From Blastomonas sp. AAP53 (GTDB lineage Bacteria; Pseudomonadota; Alphaproteobacteria; Sphingomonadales; Sphingomonadaceae), in assembly GCF_000331245.1 (NCBI RefSeq), contig NZ_ANFZ01000009.1:620001-684000 (forward strand): DNA of 64,000 bases, given 5' to 3'. The position numbers and the translations under genes were made by a program. The first letter of the stretch is position 1. Every line of letters begins with the position of its first letter. The notes under the pieces were generated by a model. The model worked only from the letters and a program-made list of their open reading frames with translations, ran no database searches and was not told the origin of the DNA. Shown piece after piece: positions 45,663-54,140 of this stretch.

Positions 45663-46868
45663 TCACAGCAGATAATCCATTTGCAGCCACAGCCTGCGGG
45701 TGTCGGTGCCAAACTGTTTGGCGCGGTAGTCGGCATATTTGACCAGCAGACCGATGTTTTTGGACAGCTTGAAGGTCGCTTGCGCATTCCATTCATCGCC
45801 ATAATCCTGGCTCAGCCGGTCGCTGTCGAAACGGTGATAGATGACCGACAGGTTCACCGGTCCGCGCGATGTCGGCAGCGCATAGCCAAGCCCGGCATAG
45901 GCATCGCGCAGGCCGTTGGCGGGTGTGGTCAGGAACAGGTCGGCCCAGCCGTTGAACTTGTGCGCGGTGGCCAATGGCGTCTGAAAGCTGGTGAACGGCA
46001 GGCCCGACGATGCGCCGAGAACCTCGTATCCCCCTGTCAGCGTAAAGCCATGCGCGGCCAGTTGCGCCTCACCCAGCCAGTAATCGGCCGAATAGGAGTT
46101 GGCGTTCCCCTTGTAGTCGCTCTGCCGGGCGTAGCTGGCGATGATGCCGAGCTTCAGCTTGGGCGACAGCGCGAACGACGCGTTGGCGCGCGCGCCATAG
46201 GTCTGGCTGGAAAACTGCCGTCGTCCCGACTGGTCCTGATCGACCAGATAGGCAAAGCCCTTGATCGCGACCGGTCCCGCCTTGCCGCCCAATTGGGCCA
46301 GCAGGTTGTCACCGCCGATGGATTGCAGCGGGCTGTCGATGCCAAAGATGCTGCGCACCGACCAGCTGTAGGTGATATCGGCGGTGAGCGGGCCGAGTGC
46401 TGAACTTTCCAGCCGCACCGCATCATAGGTCTGCTCGTTCTGTCGCCACAACACCGTGCCGACAAAGCGCTGGTCGTCGAGGTTGATGCGCTGGCGGCCC
46501 AGCGTCACCACCGTTTTGGGCAGACCGCGATACTGGACCTGCAGACGATTCAGCTCGATCGTTTCCGGATCGGCCACCACCGGAAATGCGGTGCGGCCAT
46601 TGACCGTGCTGTTATAATCGCCGTTGATCGCCAGCGTTGCCTCGGCCTCGGCGAGCACCGACCACGGCCCGCTCTTCGCCTCAAGGCCGCTGCGCATCCT
46701 GAACGTCAGTGCATCGGCCTGTTCGGCCTTGCCCTGCTGATCCACACCCTCATAGCGCAGCCGGGCATCGATCAACGGCGTGAGCTTGAGCGGTTCAGCC
46801 AGCGCCGGACTGGCGGCCGAGGCGGCGGCAACCGCCCCGGCGAGGATCCCTGCTAGCCGCGCGGTCAT
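45663..46868 (-). CDS. Outer-membrane porin, alginate-export-like, of the nas operon
   Basis: 401 residues starting at the ATG that overlaps the narK stop (46865-46868). Signal peptide: MTARLAGILAGAVAAASAASPALA. LKLTPLIDARLRYEGVDQ begins an AlgE-type 18-strand barrel. Strands such as VVTLGRQRINLDDQRFVG and LGLLVKY-type ends follow, closing with LWLQMDYLL. Similar porins sit in nas operons of other sphingomonads, so it probably lets nitrate or nitrite cross the outer membrane. Family assignment by the RYEGVDQ and GRQRINLDDQRF motifs. Confidence 0.82.
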   Translation of the reverse strand: MTARLAGILAGAVAAASAASPALAEPLKLTPLIDARLRYEGVDQQGKAEQADALTFRMRSGLEAKSGPWSVLAEAEATLAINGDYNSTVNGRTAFPVVADPETIELNRLQVQYRGLPKTVVTLGRQRINLDDQRFVGTVLWRQNEQTYDAVRLESSALGPLTADITYSWSVRSIFGIDSPLQSIGGDNLLAQLGGKAGPVAIKGFAYLVDQDQSGRRQFSSQTYGARANASFALSPKLKLGIIASYARQSDYKGNANSYSADYWLGEAQLAAHGFTLTGGYEVLGASSGLPFTSFQTPLATAHKFNGWADLFLTTPANGLRDAYAGLGYALPTSRGPVNLSVIYHRFDSDRLSQDYGDEWNAQATFKLSKNIGLLVKYADYRAKQFGTDTRRLWLQMDYLL

Positions 46869-48073
46869 ATGCGTGCACCTTCGAGCGCGGTCGGCCACGT
46901 GGCGCGCCAGCGGGTCTTGACGCTGACCAGGCTGGCAAAGGCCACCAGTGCTAGCCCGGCGAAGATCAGGAAGCCCCATTGCGGGCTGCCGGTCAGCTGC
47001 TTGGCCAGACCCAGCGACGAGGCGAGGTAGAAGCCGCCGACGCCGCCGGCAAAGCCGACCAGTCCGGTCATCACGCCGATCTCGTCCTTGAACCGCTGCG
47101 GCACCAGCTGGAAAACAGCTCCATTGCCTGCCCCCAGTGCCAGCATCGCGCAGACGAACAGGCCGAGTGCCAGACCTACGGTCGAAGGGCCGAAGCTAAT
47201 CGCGATCAGCACCGCAGCAGCAATCAGATACACCGCCATCAGCGTCTTGGTCCCGCCGATGCGGTCGGCGAGCGCACCGCCCATCGGACGGACGAGCGAA
47301 CCGGCAAACACGCACGCTGCCGTGCAATAGCCTGCCACCACCGGGGTCAGCGCGAACTGGTCGACGAAGTAGATCGAAAGCGACGCGGCAAGGCCAACGA
47401 AGCCGCCGAAGGTGACGCCGTAGAACAGCATGAACCACCATGCATCGGCTTTCTTCAATGGCTCAAGATAGGCGAAGATCGACTTGGGTGCGGGCGGATT
47501 CGGCGCATCCTTGGCCAGCACCATGTAGATGACGAAGGTGATCGCCAGCGGGATGCAGGCAAGGCCCAGCACCGCGTTCCAGCCGAACGCCTTGGCCAGC
47601 AGCGGCGCAAACAACGCGGCCAGCACCGTGCCCGAATTGCCCATGCCCGCAATCCCCAGTGCAGTCCCCTGATGCTCGGCGGGGTACCAGCGGCTCGCCA
47701 GCGGCAACGCGACGGCAAAGCTGGCACCCGCAAAGCCGAGTATCACGCCCAGTGCCACGGTACCGCCAAAGCTGCTGACCCCCAGCATCCAGGCCGTCGC
47801 CAGTCCGCCGATGACGATCAGCTGGCCGATGGCGCCGGTGGACTTGGGGCCGATCTTGTCGACCAGCACGCCGTTGACCAACCGCAGCACCGCGCCTGCC
47901 AGCGTTGGTATGGCGACCATCAGGCCCTTCTGGGCGTCGTTCAACCCCAGATCGGTGGCGATCATCGGGGCGAGTGGACCGAGCAGCACCCAGACCATGA
48001 ACGCCAGATCGAAATATAAGAATGCCGCAAACAGCGTCGGGCGGTGTCCCGCCGACCAGAAACCCTTGTTCAT
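46865..48073 (-). CDS. narK: Nitrate/nitrite transporter of the NarK/NasA (NNP) MFS family
   Basis: 402 residues with 12 hydrophobic segments. It takes up nitrate or exchanges it for nitrite at the inner membrane. MFS motif features include LGPLAPMIATDLGLNDAQKGLMVAIPTLAGAVLRLVNGVLVDKIGPK, whose Arg-Asp loop is typical. The NNP signature is seen in GFAGASFAVALPLASRWYPAEHQGTALGIAGMGNSG and in a later GAGNGAVFQLVPQRF. The start chosen is the ATG at 48073 (MNKGFWSAG). It is the first gene after the nas leader and leads the operon. Confidence 0.93.
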   Translation of the reverse strand: MNKGFWSAGHRPTLFAAFLYFDLAFMVWVLLGPLAPMIATDLGLNDAQKGLMVAIPTLAGAVLRLVNGVLVDKIGPKSTGAIGQLIVIGGLATAWMLGVSSFGGTVALGVILGFAGASFAVALPLASRWYPAEHQGTALGIAGMGNSGTVLAALFAPLLAKAFGWNAVLGLACIPLAITFVIYMVLAKDAPNPPAPKSIFAYLEPLKKADAWWFMLFYGVTFGGFVGLAASLSIYFVDQFALTPVVAGYCTAACVFAGSLVRPMGGALADRIGGTKTLMAVYLIAAAVLIAISFGPSTVGLALGLFVCAMLALGAGNGAVFQLVPQRFKDEIGVMTGLVGFAGGVGGFYLASSLGLAKQLTGSPQWGFLIFAGLALVAFASLVSVKTRWRATWPTALEGARI

Positions 48074-48313
48074 GATAAACCCCTTGGATGGTGCCGCGCG
48101 GAAGACCCGTCCGGCTGGTGGAACCGAGCGCATACGCCTGGGCTATTTGGCCGAGGCGCAGGGGGGAGCACGCGGTGATGATGGAGAAGCGGCGAGACAA
48201 TGCTCGCGAAGGCAACGACAGGCCAGCTGACGATGGCCGCGCCCGAGAGCTGGACAATTTTGTCTGTCAATCTGGCGGAATGAACCGTCAAAGCCATGCT
48301 CCTTTCAGACACG

Positions 48314-48359
48314 AAAAAAGCCGCCTCGAAGCGCGGTCATAAGGACCGGTTCGGGCGGC
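48314..48359 (-). terminator. Leader terminator of the nas operon
   Basis: Minus strand: a GCCGCC-CGAA stem pairing with TTCG-A-GGCGGC, an inner CGGTC/GACCG hairpin, and a TTTTTT run at 48319-48314. It lies about 240 bases upstream of the narK ATG, in the untranslated leader. Its 5' arm shares bases with the second ANTAR hairpin. Confidence 0.8.
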
Positions 48360-48421
48360 GTCATTGCCATGCTTCGGATGAACCGAAGCGGCCAGTTCAG
48401 CCCTTCATTGGACCGACCTGG
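48357..48421 (-). promoter_or_regulatory. ANTAR-type two-hairpin antiterminator leader RNA for NasT
   Basis: On the minus strand, hairpin P1 (48421-48392) has an outer CCAG/CTGG and inner GTCC/GGGC stem round the hexaloop AATGAA. Hairpin P2 (48368-48357) is GGC/GCC round the hexaloop AATGAC. Both loops have A at position 1 and G at position 4, the ANTAR consensus. Between them is a GCTTCGG/CCGAAGC hairpin. P2 uses GCC at 48359-48357, which is also the base of the terminator, so P2 and terminator are mutually exclusive. NasT binding should favour read-through into narK-nirBD-nasA. Confidence 0.75.
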
Positions 48422-48535
48422 TTATGATAGACCACGCGTCATTGCCTGATCTTGTTATAAGTTGTCAGCGAATCGACTATAGCGCAAGCGAATTTTTGTG
48501 CGTTGCAGCATTTGCAATTGTACAGGCTAGAATGC

Positions 48536-49762
48536 TCATATCATGGGCTTTGTGCGCTGGTGCTCCAGGTAGTCCATCGCCCGGTCTGGATCGAACTGCA
48601 CGCGATCGAAGAATTGGTCTTCACCCAGAATCAGTCTGCCCGTCTGGCTGGAAGCACCACGCGGCACGCTGTTGGCACCTTCCACCTTGGCACTGGCGCC
48701 GGGCAGTATCGCATCAGTCCCAGCAAGCGCGGACCTGTAGATGTCAGGACGGAACACCTGCGCTGCTCCGGCAAAACCCGCCTCGCTCGCTTCGGCATGG
48801 CCCCAGCGGGCCATCTGCGAATACAGCCACATGGCCTGACTGCGCCAGGGGAAGTTGGCGGCCTCGCGATGCTGAAACATGAAGTCGGGATAATGAATGG
48901 CATCGGCCCCCTGCGTGAGCCGGATCCGGTCCGTGGTCGCCCGCAAGATCGTTTCGCGGGGTGCGTCCAGATATTCAGACCGCGACAATATGGCCGCATT
49001 TGCCTCTGTATTGGCAGGCTGGACGAAATGTGCAGCCGCTCTGTGCAGCGCTCGCACCAGCCGCTCGGTTGCGTCGGTGTCGGCCTGCGGACCATCGATC
49101 CGCACCGCCAGCACTTTTTCCACACCGCGCCGCCATATCTGCGCGGTGGCCAGCATGATCCGCCCGACACCGCGATCCACCGCGATGCTGTTCCACGGTT
49201 CGCCAACGCAGATGCCGTCAACATCGCCGCAGGCCAGTGCATCGGCGGCGAAGGGCGGGCTGGTGACGGTGATCTCGACATCGCGGTCAGGCTGAATACC
49301 TACGCCAGCCAGCCAGTAGCGCAGCATATAGTTGTGGCTGGAATAGCGATGGACCACCCCGAAACGCAGCGGCTTGCCGATGGCGACACGGCGTTCCGCC
49401 TCCTGCTTCAACCTTGCGCCGATCTCGAATGGCTCACCCAGCGTGTTGTCCAGCGAAAGGGCATCGGCCAGCGCCGTTGATACAGTAAGTGCGTTGCCAT
49501 TGAGACCGAGCACGAACGGCACCGCGAGCGGCACAGCCGGTCTGTCGCAGCCCAATGCGGTGGCTATGGCCAGCGGTGCAACCATGTGTGCCGCATCCGT
49601 CTGCCCATACATCAGACGGTCGCGTACCGCCGCCCAGGTGATGTCGCGGACCAGTTGCAGGTCCAACCCTTCCTCCTCGGCAAAGCCCAGTTCATGCGCC
49701 AGGACAGGCAGCGCCGCATCGACCAGCGGCAGGAAGCCGATCCTCATGAGGCTGTTGCTCAC
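48536..49762 (-). CDS. nasS: NasS-type nitrate sensor (NrtA/CmpA-like)
   Basis: 408 residues without a signal peptide, so a cytoplasmic version of the nitrate-binding proteins NrtA and CmpA. The opening MRIGFLPLVDAALPVLAHELGF, the AAHMVAPLAIATALG segment, LRFGVVHRYSSHNYMLRYWL and CGDVDGICVGEPWN are typical. In Paracoccus, Azotobacter and Pseudomonas NasS binds nitrate and sequesters NasT in its absence. It overlaps nasT by four bases (49759-49762) and lies directly before the nas leader, so this gene pair is the nitrate switch of the operon. Confidence 0.9.
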   Translation of the reverse strand: MSNSLMRIGFLPLVDAALPVLAHELGFAEEEGLDLQLVRDITWAAVRDRLMYGQTDAAHMVAPLAIATALGCDRPAVPLAVPFVLGLNGNALTVSTALADALSLDNTLGEPFEIGARLKQEAERRVAIGKPLRFGVVHRYSSHNYMLRYWLAGVGIQPDRDVEITVTSPPFAADALACGDVDGICVGEPWNSIAVDRGVGRIMLATAQIWRRGVEKVLAVRIDGPQADTDATERLVRALHRAAAHFVQPANTEANAAILSRSEYLDAPRETILRATTDRIRLTQGADAIHYPDFMFQHREAANFPWRSQAMWLYSQMARWGHAEASEAGFAGAAQVFRPDIYRSALAGTDAILPGASAKVEGANSVPRGASSQTGRLILGEDQFFDRVQFDPDRAMDYLEHQRTKPMI

Positions 49763-50340
49763 GGCATATCTCCCATCAGGGCTTCGCTGGTCACGATCGC
49801 CTCGGCGACCTCGGCAATGCGGCGGTTGGATCGCATCGCATGGTTGCGCAGCAGGGCATAAGCAGCAGGCTCGTCCAGCCCCTTGCGCTTCATCAGGATC
49901 GCCTTGGCGCGATCGATTGCCTGCCGGTCTGCAAGCGCGGTCCGTGCTTCCGCCAACTCGGCCTGCAGCCGTGAAAATGCTTGAAAGCGGCGAATGGCGA
50001 GGTCCAGCACCGGCTTGATGCGCTGTTTGGCCAGGCCATCGACAACATAGGCCGATACGCCCGCATCCACCGCTGCACTTGTCGACTCGGCATCGCTCTG
50101 GTCCACGAACATCGCGATCGGCCGCGCAAGGGCACGTGACATCGCGAAAAAATCCTCCAGCATATCCCGGCTTGGGTTCTCAAGATTGATCAGCACGACT
50201 TCGGGTGCAGCACGCTCGATCTGCGCGGCCAGTCCTGCTGCATGGTCGATGATCACCAGATCGGTGAGGCCAGCCTCGCGCAAGCCGTCCGAGATGATCG
50301 CTGCGCGCGTGGTGCTGGTGTCGATGATCGCGATGCGCAT
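49759..50340 (-). CDS. nasT: NasT-type ANTAR antiterminator
   Basis: 193 residues. The N-terminal about 120 residues are a receiver-like fold (MRIAIIDTSTTRAAII), but the usual phospho-acceptor Asp position reads VVLINLENPS, with Asn, so phosphorylation is unlikely. The C-terminal ANTAR domain (AIDRAKAILMKRKGLDEPAAYALLRNHAMRSNRRIAEVAEAI) is the RNA-binding part. It should bind the two hexaloop hairpins in the nas leader and prevent termination when nitrate releases it from NasS. It lies 8 bp downstream of the nsrR-like gene on the same strand. Confidence 0.92.
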   Translation of the reverse strand: MRIAIIDTSTTRAAIISDGLREAGLTDLVIIDHAAGLAAQIERAAPEVVLINLENPSRDMLEDFFAMSRALARPIAMFVDQSDAESTSAAVDAGVSAYVVDGLAKQRIKPVLDLAIRRFQAFSRLQAELAEARTALADRQAIDRAKAILMKRKGLDEPAAYALLRNHAMRSNRRIAEVAEAIVTSEALMGDMP

Positions 50341-50348
50341 GATAATGG

Positions 50349-50795
50349 CTAGTAGCGGCCAATGTCCGATGGCAGCAAGCTTTCGCGTACAGCTGTGGGG
50401 TTTTTGGTAATATCCGCGAGGCTATAGCGATCGAGATGCCTGAAAAATGCCTCAAGCGCGCCGGCCAAGGCATTACGCAGTTGGCATGCTGGCGTAATCA
50501 CGCAGGTATTGGTCGAAGGGTCGAAACACTCCACAAAGCTGCCTGTTTCTTCCATCGTCCGCACGACTCCGCCGACATTGATCTGGTCCGCGGCCTGCGC
50601 CAGCCGAAGGCCACCGGATCGGCCTCGCACTGCCTCAAGAAAGCCTTCTGCCACCAGGCGTTGCGCCACCTTCATCAGGTGATTCTTGGAAATGCCATAG
50701 GCGCGAGCGATCTCGCCGATCGACCTGTGGCCATCATGGACAGCCAAATACATCAAGGTGCGTAGGGCGTAATCGGAGTGGAACGACAATCTCAT
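50349..50795 (-). CDS. nsrR: Rrf2-family regulator, NsrR type
   Basis: 148 residues from the ATG at 50795 (MRLSFHSDYALRTLMYLA). Winged-helix DNA-binding domain: SIGEIARAYGISKNHLMKVAQRL. Iron-sulfur ligand Cys residues are C90, C98 and C104 (ECFDPSTNTCVITPACQL), a spacing like NsrR; D8 in HSDYAL matches the non-Cys ligand of characterised NsrR. It binds a [4Fe-4S] or [2Fe-2S] cluster that reacts with NO and releases repression. It is divergent from the globin genes, with two palindromes in between. Confidence 0.9.
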   Translation of the reverse strand: MRLSFHSDYALRTLMYLAVHDGHRSIGEIARAYGISKNHLMKVAQRLVAEGFLEAVRGRSGGLRLAQAADQINVGGVVRTMEETGSFVECFDPSTNTCVITPACQLRNALAGALEAFFRHLDRYSLADITKNPTAVRESLLPSDIGRY

Positions 50796-50797
50796 TA

Positions 50798-50862
50798 AAC
50801 ATGCATATGTTATATTGCTATTCGGTTCCAGCCGGATTAAACCATGCAAATGATATGCATCT
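50798..50862. promoter_or_regulatory. Putative NsrR operators in the nsrR/globin divergent region
   Basis: Two palindromes: AACAT-N4-ATGTT at 50798-50810, next to the nsrR start, and ATGCA-N7-TGCAT at 50844-50860, 19 bases before the globin ATG. Read on the minus strand the second is AAGATGCATAT followed by CATTTGCAT, close to the published NsrR half-site AAGATGCATTT. Placement suits repression of both directions. Confidence 0.6.
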
Positions 50863-50878
50863 TATCCGACTCAGCGCG

Positions 50879-51358
50879 ATGACCGCGACAGCCCATGCCG
50901 AGCGCATGCGTGCCGACAAGCGCGCGCAGGCCGCCGAGGTCGGTATCGACGACTCCCTGATCGGCGAGTTGGTCGATCGCTTTTATGCCCGCATCCAGGC
51001 CGACGAGCTGCTGGGGCCGATCTTTGCGCAGCATATTGCCGACTGGTCGCAGCATCTGCTGCGGATGAAGCAATTCTGGGCGTCGATCATGATCGAACCG
51101 GGCCGTTTCAGTGGCAGTCCGATGCAGAAGCATATTGCGCTGGGCATTCTGACCGAGACCCATTTCGACCGCTGGCTGGCGCTGTGGGATGAGACCGTTG
51201 CGCTGAACGTTGCGAGCCCTGCAGCGGCTGAAAGATTTCGCAATTCGGCGCACCGGATTGCCGACAGCCTGCTGACCGGGGTTCTGACGCAGCGCGGCGG
51301 ACTGGCAGCCTTGCGCACCCGGGCTCCAACGCCTGCACCCCTGGAGACAAAGCCATGA
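50879..51358 (+). CDS. Group III truncated hemoglobin
   Basis: 159 residues from the ATG at 50879. The globin core includes ELVDRFYARIQADELLGPIFAQHI, DWSQHLLRMKQFWASIM, and MQKHIALGILTETHFDRWLALWDETV; the His of the last segment is the likely proximal ligand. Group III globins detoxify or sense NO and are often NsrR-controlled. The stop overlaps the ATG of the DUF1971 gene (51355-51358). An upstream in-frame start at 50801 would cross the operator region and is rejected. Confidence 0.88.
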   Translation: MTATAHAERMRADKRAQAAEVGIDDSLIGELVDRFYARIQADELLGPIFAQHIADWSQHLLRMKQFWASIMIEPGRFSGSPMQKHIALGILTETHFDRWLALWDETVALNVASPAAAERFRNSAHRIADSLLTGVLTQRGGLAALRTRAPTPAPLETKP

Positions 51359-51660
51359 CGCTCACCCCCTATGCATCCTCGCCCGTGTTCGACGAGCAGT
51401 CGCTGCCCGATGCGCTGCGCAACGACCATCGCACCAAGGACGGGACCTGGGGGCTTTTGCGGGTGATTGAAGGCGAGGTGCGGCTGATCTTCACCGATCC
51501 GCGTCGCGAGGTGCTGGTCACGCCGGACGCGCCCGCACCGATTGCGCCGCTGGCGACGCATTACGTGGTCCCGCTGGGCAAGATGTCGATGCAGGTCGAG
51601 TTCTACCGGACAGAGCCGGTGCTCAACGATGCCACGGCGCCCGAGCCGTCCGGTGGATGA
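51355..51660 (+). CDS. DUF1971/YeaR-like small protein
   Basis: 101 residues, cupin-like TehB/YeaR family. The segments LPDALRNDHRTKDGTWGLLRVIEGEVRLIF and THYVVPLGKMSMQVEFYR are typical; the late His and Glu could bind metal. In E. coli yeaR is repressed by NsrR and induced by nitrate and NO, consistent with this position. The function is unknown. It overlaps both neighbours, so it is translationally coupled within the NO-response operon. Confidence 0.85.
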   Translation: MTLTPYASSPVFDEQSLPDALRNDHRTKDGTWGLLRVIEGEVRLIFTDPRREVLVTPDAPAPIAPLATHYVVPLGKMSMQVEFYRTEPVLNDATAPEPSGG

Positions 51661-52117
51661 CTTCGCAATCGCTCGCGTCGTCCATGTCGTGGCGGTGCTG
51701 TTCTGGATCGGCGGCGTCGGCTTTGTCACATGGGTGGTGATGCCCGCCATCCGGCACAGCGAAAGCGCTGCCGACCGGCTGGGCAAATTCCACGCAATCG
51801 AGGGGCGCTTTGCCGGGCAGGCAAAGATCTGGGTCCTGCTCGCAGGCGCCAGCGGCTTTTGGATGGTGCACCGCGCCGAGATGTGGAGCCGCTTTGCCGA
51901 TCCGGGCTTCTGGTGGATGCACGCGATGGTTGCGCTCTGGGCAGTGTTCACGCTGATGCTGTTCGTCATCGAACCAGTATTCCTGCACCGCCGCCTTGCA
52001 ACCTCGCAGACCCCGCAGGCCGATTTCGAGCGGATGGAGCGCGTCCATCACGTCCTGATCGCGCTGGCTTTGATCACGCTGGCGGGCGCCGTCGGCGGCA
52101 GCCACGGCCTGTTCTGA
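51629..52117 (+). CDS. Integral membrane protein, CopD-like
   Basis: 162 residues from an ATG at 51629 (GTG at 51653 is an alternative) inside the end of the DUF1971 gene. Four hydrophobic helices: ARVVHVVAVLFWIGGVGFVTWVVM, IWVLLAGASGFWMV, WMHAMVALWAVFTLMLFVIEP and HHVLIALALITLAGAVGG. Histidines sit at helix ends (VVHVV, FHAIEG, WMHAM, RVHHV), as in heme- or copper-binding membrane proteins. Related proteins are found beside NsrR and globins; a role in NO reduction or electron transfer is possible but not proven. Confidence 0.72.
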   Translation: MPRRPSRPVDDFAIARVVHVVAVLFWIGGVGFVTWVVMPAIRHSESAADRLGKFHAIEGRFAGQAKIWVLLAGASGFWMVHRAEMWSRFADPGFWWMHAMVALWAVFTLMLFVIEPVFLHRRLATSQTPQADFERMERVHHVLIALALITLAGAVGGSHGLF

Positions 52118-52157
52118 CACGCGGCTTCGACATCAAATACCCACAAGGAGGACATAA

Positions 52158-52607
52158 ATGAGCAGAATATTGAGCGCCGAGACCAAGGCCATCGTCAATT
52201 CGACCGCGCCTGCGCTGCAGCAGCATGGCGTCGCGATCACCCAGCGGATGTACGAACGCCTGTTCGTCGATCCTGCGGTCAAGGCGATGTTCGATGAAGC
52301 CGCGCAGGAAAGTGGCGAACAGCCGCGCCGTCTCGCCGCCGCCATTCTCGCTTATGCGCAGAACATCGACAAGCTAGAAGCCTTGACCGCGCCGGTGATG
52401 CGCATGGCGGCGCGGCATGTCGAGACAGGCGTCAAGCCCGAGCATTACCCAATGGTTGCCGATGCCCTGCTGCCCGCGATCCGCGACATTCTGGGCGATG
52501 CAGCAACCGACGAGGTCCTGTCGGCCTGGGGCGAGGCCTATTGGGCGCTGGCCGAAATCCTGATCGGCAAGGAAGCGGCGCTTTACGCACAAGGACCAAG
52601 CGATTGA
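52158..52607 (+). CDS. Single-domain globin (flavohemoglobin-like heme domain)
   Basis: 149 residues with an excellent ribosome site (AAGGAGG eight bases upstream). Globin features: QHGVAITQRMYERLFVDPAVKAMF, and ARHVETGVKPEHYPMVADALLPAIRDIL, where the His of ARHV is the likely proximal ligand. This is the heme domain of a flavohemoglobin without the FAD/NAD reductase part, as in Vitreoscilla hemoglobin. With the truncated globin upstream it probably oxidises NO to nitrate, using a separate reductase. Confidence 0.9.
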   Translation: MSRILSAETKAIVNSTAPALQQHGVAITQRMYERLFVDPAVKAMFDEAAQESGEQPRRLAAAILAYAQNIDKLEALTAPVMRMAARHVETGVKPEHYPMVADALLPAIRDILGDAATDEVLSAWGEAYWALAEILIGKEAALYAQGPSD

Positions 52608-52807
52608 AACCGTAGGCAGCCTGTTGAACTGGCAGGTACTCTTTGCCTAGAACCCCCATGAATCCTTGCTCAGACACCCTTGACGCCCATGCACCGTTGT
52701 GGGAGCAGACACGCATCGGGATTGAAGCAACCTCCCGATCAGGCTGTTCAGGCCCAAGCGTTGCCTCTGGTCTGCCTCGTGATGCGGGGCGGCAATATGG
52801 GGACCGT

Positions 52808-54124
52808 GTGGCAGTGAACGAAACAACTGAAATTCCTGATTTCCGCCAGCTCGTGCGCGTCTTCGCGCGCATTGGATGTCTGAGCTTTGGCGGCCCTGCC
52901 GGGCAGATCGCGCTTATGCATGGCGAGATCGTCGAGAAGCACAAATGGGTCGATGAAGAGCAGTATCTTCACGCGCTCAATTTCTGCCATCTTTTGCCCG
53001 GCCCCGAGGCGCAGCAGCTTGCCACATGGATCGGATGGCGACTGCACGGATTGAAGGGCGGGCTTGCGGCCGGATTGCTGTTCGTGGCCCCTGGCGCTTT
53101 GGTCATGCTGGCGCTGTCTTCGCTCTATGCGCTGGCGGCCAACCTCGACTGGTTTGCAGCGCTGTTTCTGGGGATCAAGGCTGCGGTGCTCGCGATTGTT
53201 GTGCAAGCGCTGATCCGCATCGGTGGCCGCGCGCTCAACACGCGGTTCAAACAGGCGCTGGCGGTTGCGGCCTTCCTGGCGCTGTTCCTGTTCAACCTGC
53301 CGTTCCCGCTGGTGGTGCTGGGTGCAGGAGCGATCGGCATGATCGTTGCGGCCTATCGTCCCGACTGGCTGGCGCTGAAACCGGCATCAGGCACAGATGC
53401 CTCACCTCGGCCGTCGTTCGCCGTCATGTCGCGCACGGTGCTGCTATGGCTCGCAATCTGGGCGGTGCCGATGGTGCTGGTGCTGATCATCCTCGGTCAG
53501 GACCATGTGTTGTGGGATGTCGGCCTATTCTTCTCGCAGCTGGCGATCGTCACCTTTGGCGGCGCTTATGCCGTGCTCGCCTATATGGCGCAGGAGGCTG
53601 TGCAGACCTACGGCTGGTTGCAGGCTGGCGAGATGGCCGACGGGCTGGGCCTTGCCGAGACGACGCCGGGTCCTCTGATCCTGGTAACGCAACATGTCGG
53701 GTTCCTCGCCGCGTTCCGGTCACCGGAGCCGTTCTCGCCGATCGTCGCGGGTATCATCGGGGCTGGCCTCACCACCTGGGTAACGTTCGCGCCGTGCTTC
53801 CTGTGGATCTTCACCTTCGCGCCTTGGATCGAACGGTTGCAGCACGCGACACGCCTCAAGGGTGGCCTTGCCGCGCTGACAGCAGCTGTGGTCGGCGTGA
53901 TCGCCAACCTCTCGGTCTGGTTTGCGCTGCACGTGCTGTTCGCTCGCGTGACCATAGCGGACTTCGGACCGATGCAGCTCAACCTGCCCAACTGGGCGTC
54001 ATTCGACTGGCGTGCAGGCGTGCTGTCCGTGCTGGCTGCTGTCATATTGTTTGCGCTGAAGTGGAGCATCTTTCGCATGCTCGCCGTTCTTGCCGTAGCC
54101 GGCCTCGCTCTGGGTAGTTTTTGA
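52808..54124 (+). CDS. chrA: Chromate transporter ChrA, long-chain type
   Basis: 438 residues. The GTG at 52808 has GGGG five bases upstream; a longer frame to 52643 adds a non-conserved leader. Two homologous CHR halves: the first with FARIGCLSFGGPAGQIALMHGEIV, FCHLLPGPEAQQLATWIGW and GGLAAGLLFVAPG, the second with FFSQLAIVTFGGAYAVLAYM, LAETTPGPLILVTQHVGF and a similar gate. The family effluxes chromate from the cytoplasm. It is followed by an exported SOD 16 bp on, as in chrA-chrC clusters. No chrB regulator is visible. Confidence 0.92.
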   Translation: MAVNETTEIPDFRQLVRVFARIGCLSFGGPAGQIALMHGEIVEKHKWVDEEQYLHALNFCHLLPGPEAQQLATWIGWRLHGLKGGLAAGLLFVAPGALVMLALSSLYALAANLDWFAALFLGIKAAVLAIVVQALIRIGGRALNTRFKQALAVAAFLALFLFNLPFPLVVLGAGAIGMIVAAYRPDWLALKPASGTDASPRPSFAVMSRTVLLWLAIWAVPMVLVLIILGQDHVLWDVGLFFSQLAIVTFGGAYAVLAYMAQEAVQTYGWLQAGEMADGLGLAETTPGPLILVTQHVGFLAAFRSPEPFSPIVAGIIGAGLTTWVTFAPCFLWIFTFAPWIERLQHATRLKGGLAALTAAVVGVIANLSVWFALHVLFARVTIADFGPMQLNLPNWASFDWRAGVLSVLAAVILFALKWSIFRMLAVLAVAGLALGSF

Positions 54125-54140
54125 TCAAGGAGAATAAAAC

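Noticed and set aside
43141-45675. 844-codon open frame opposite nirB
   Set aside because: GC-rich shadow of nirB on the other strand; no domain, no ribosome site.
48430-48535. Sigma-54 promoter before the nas leader
   Set aside because: No TGGCAC-N5-TTGCA match seen; only weak AT-rich stretches.
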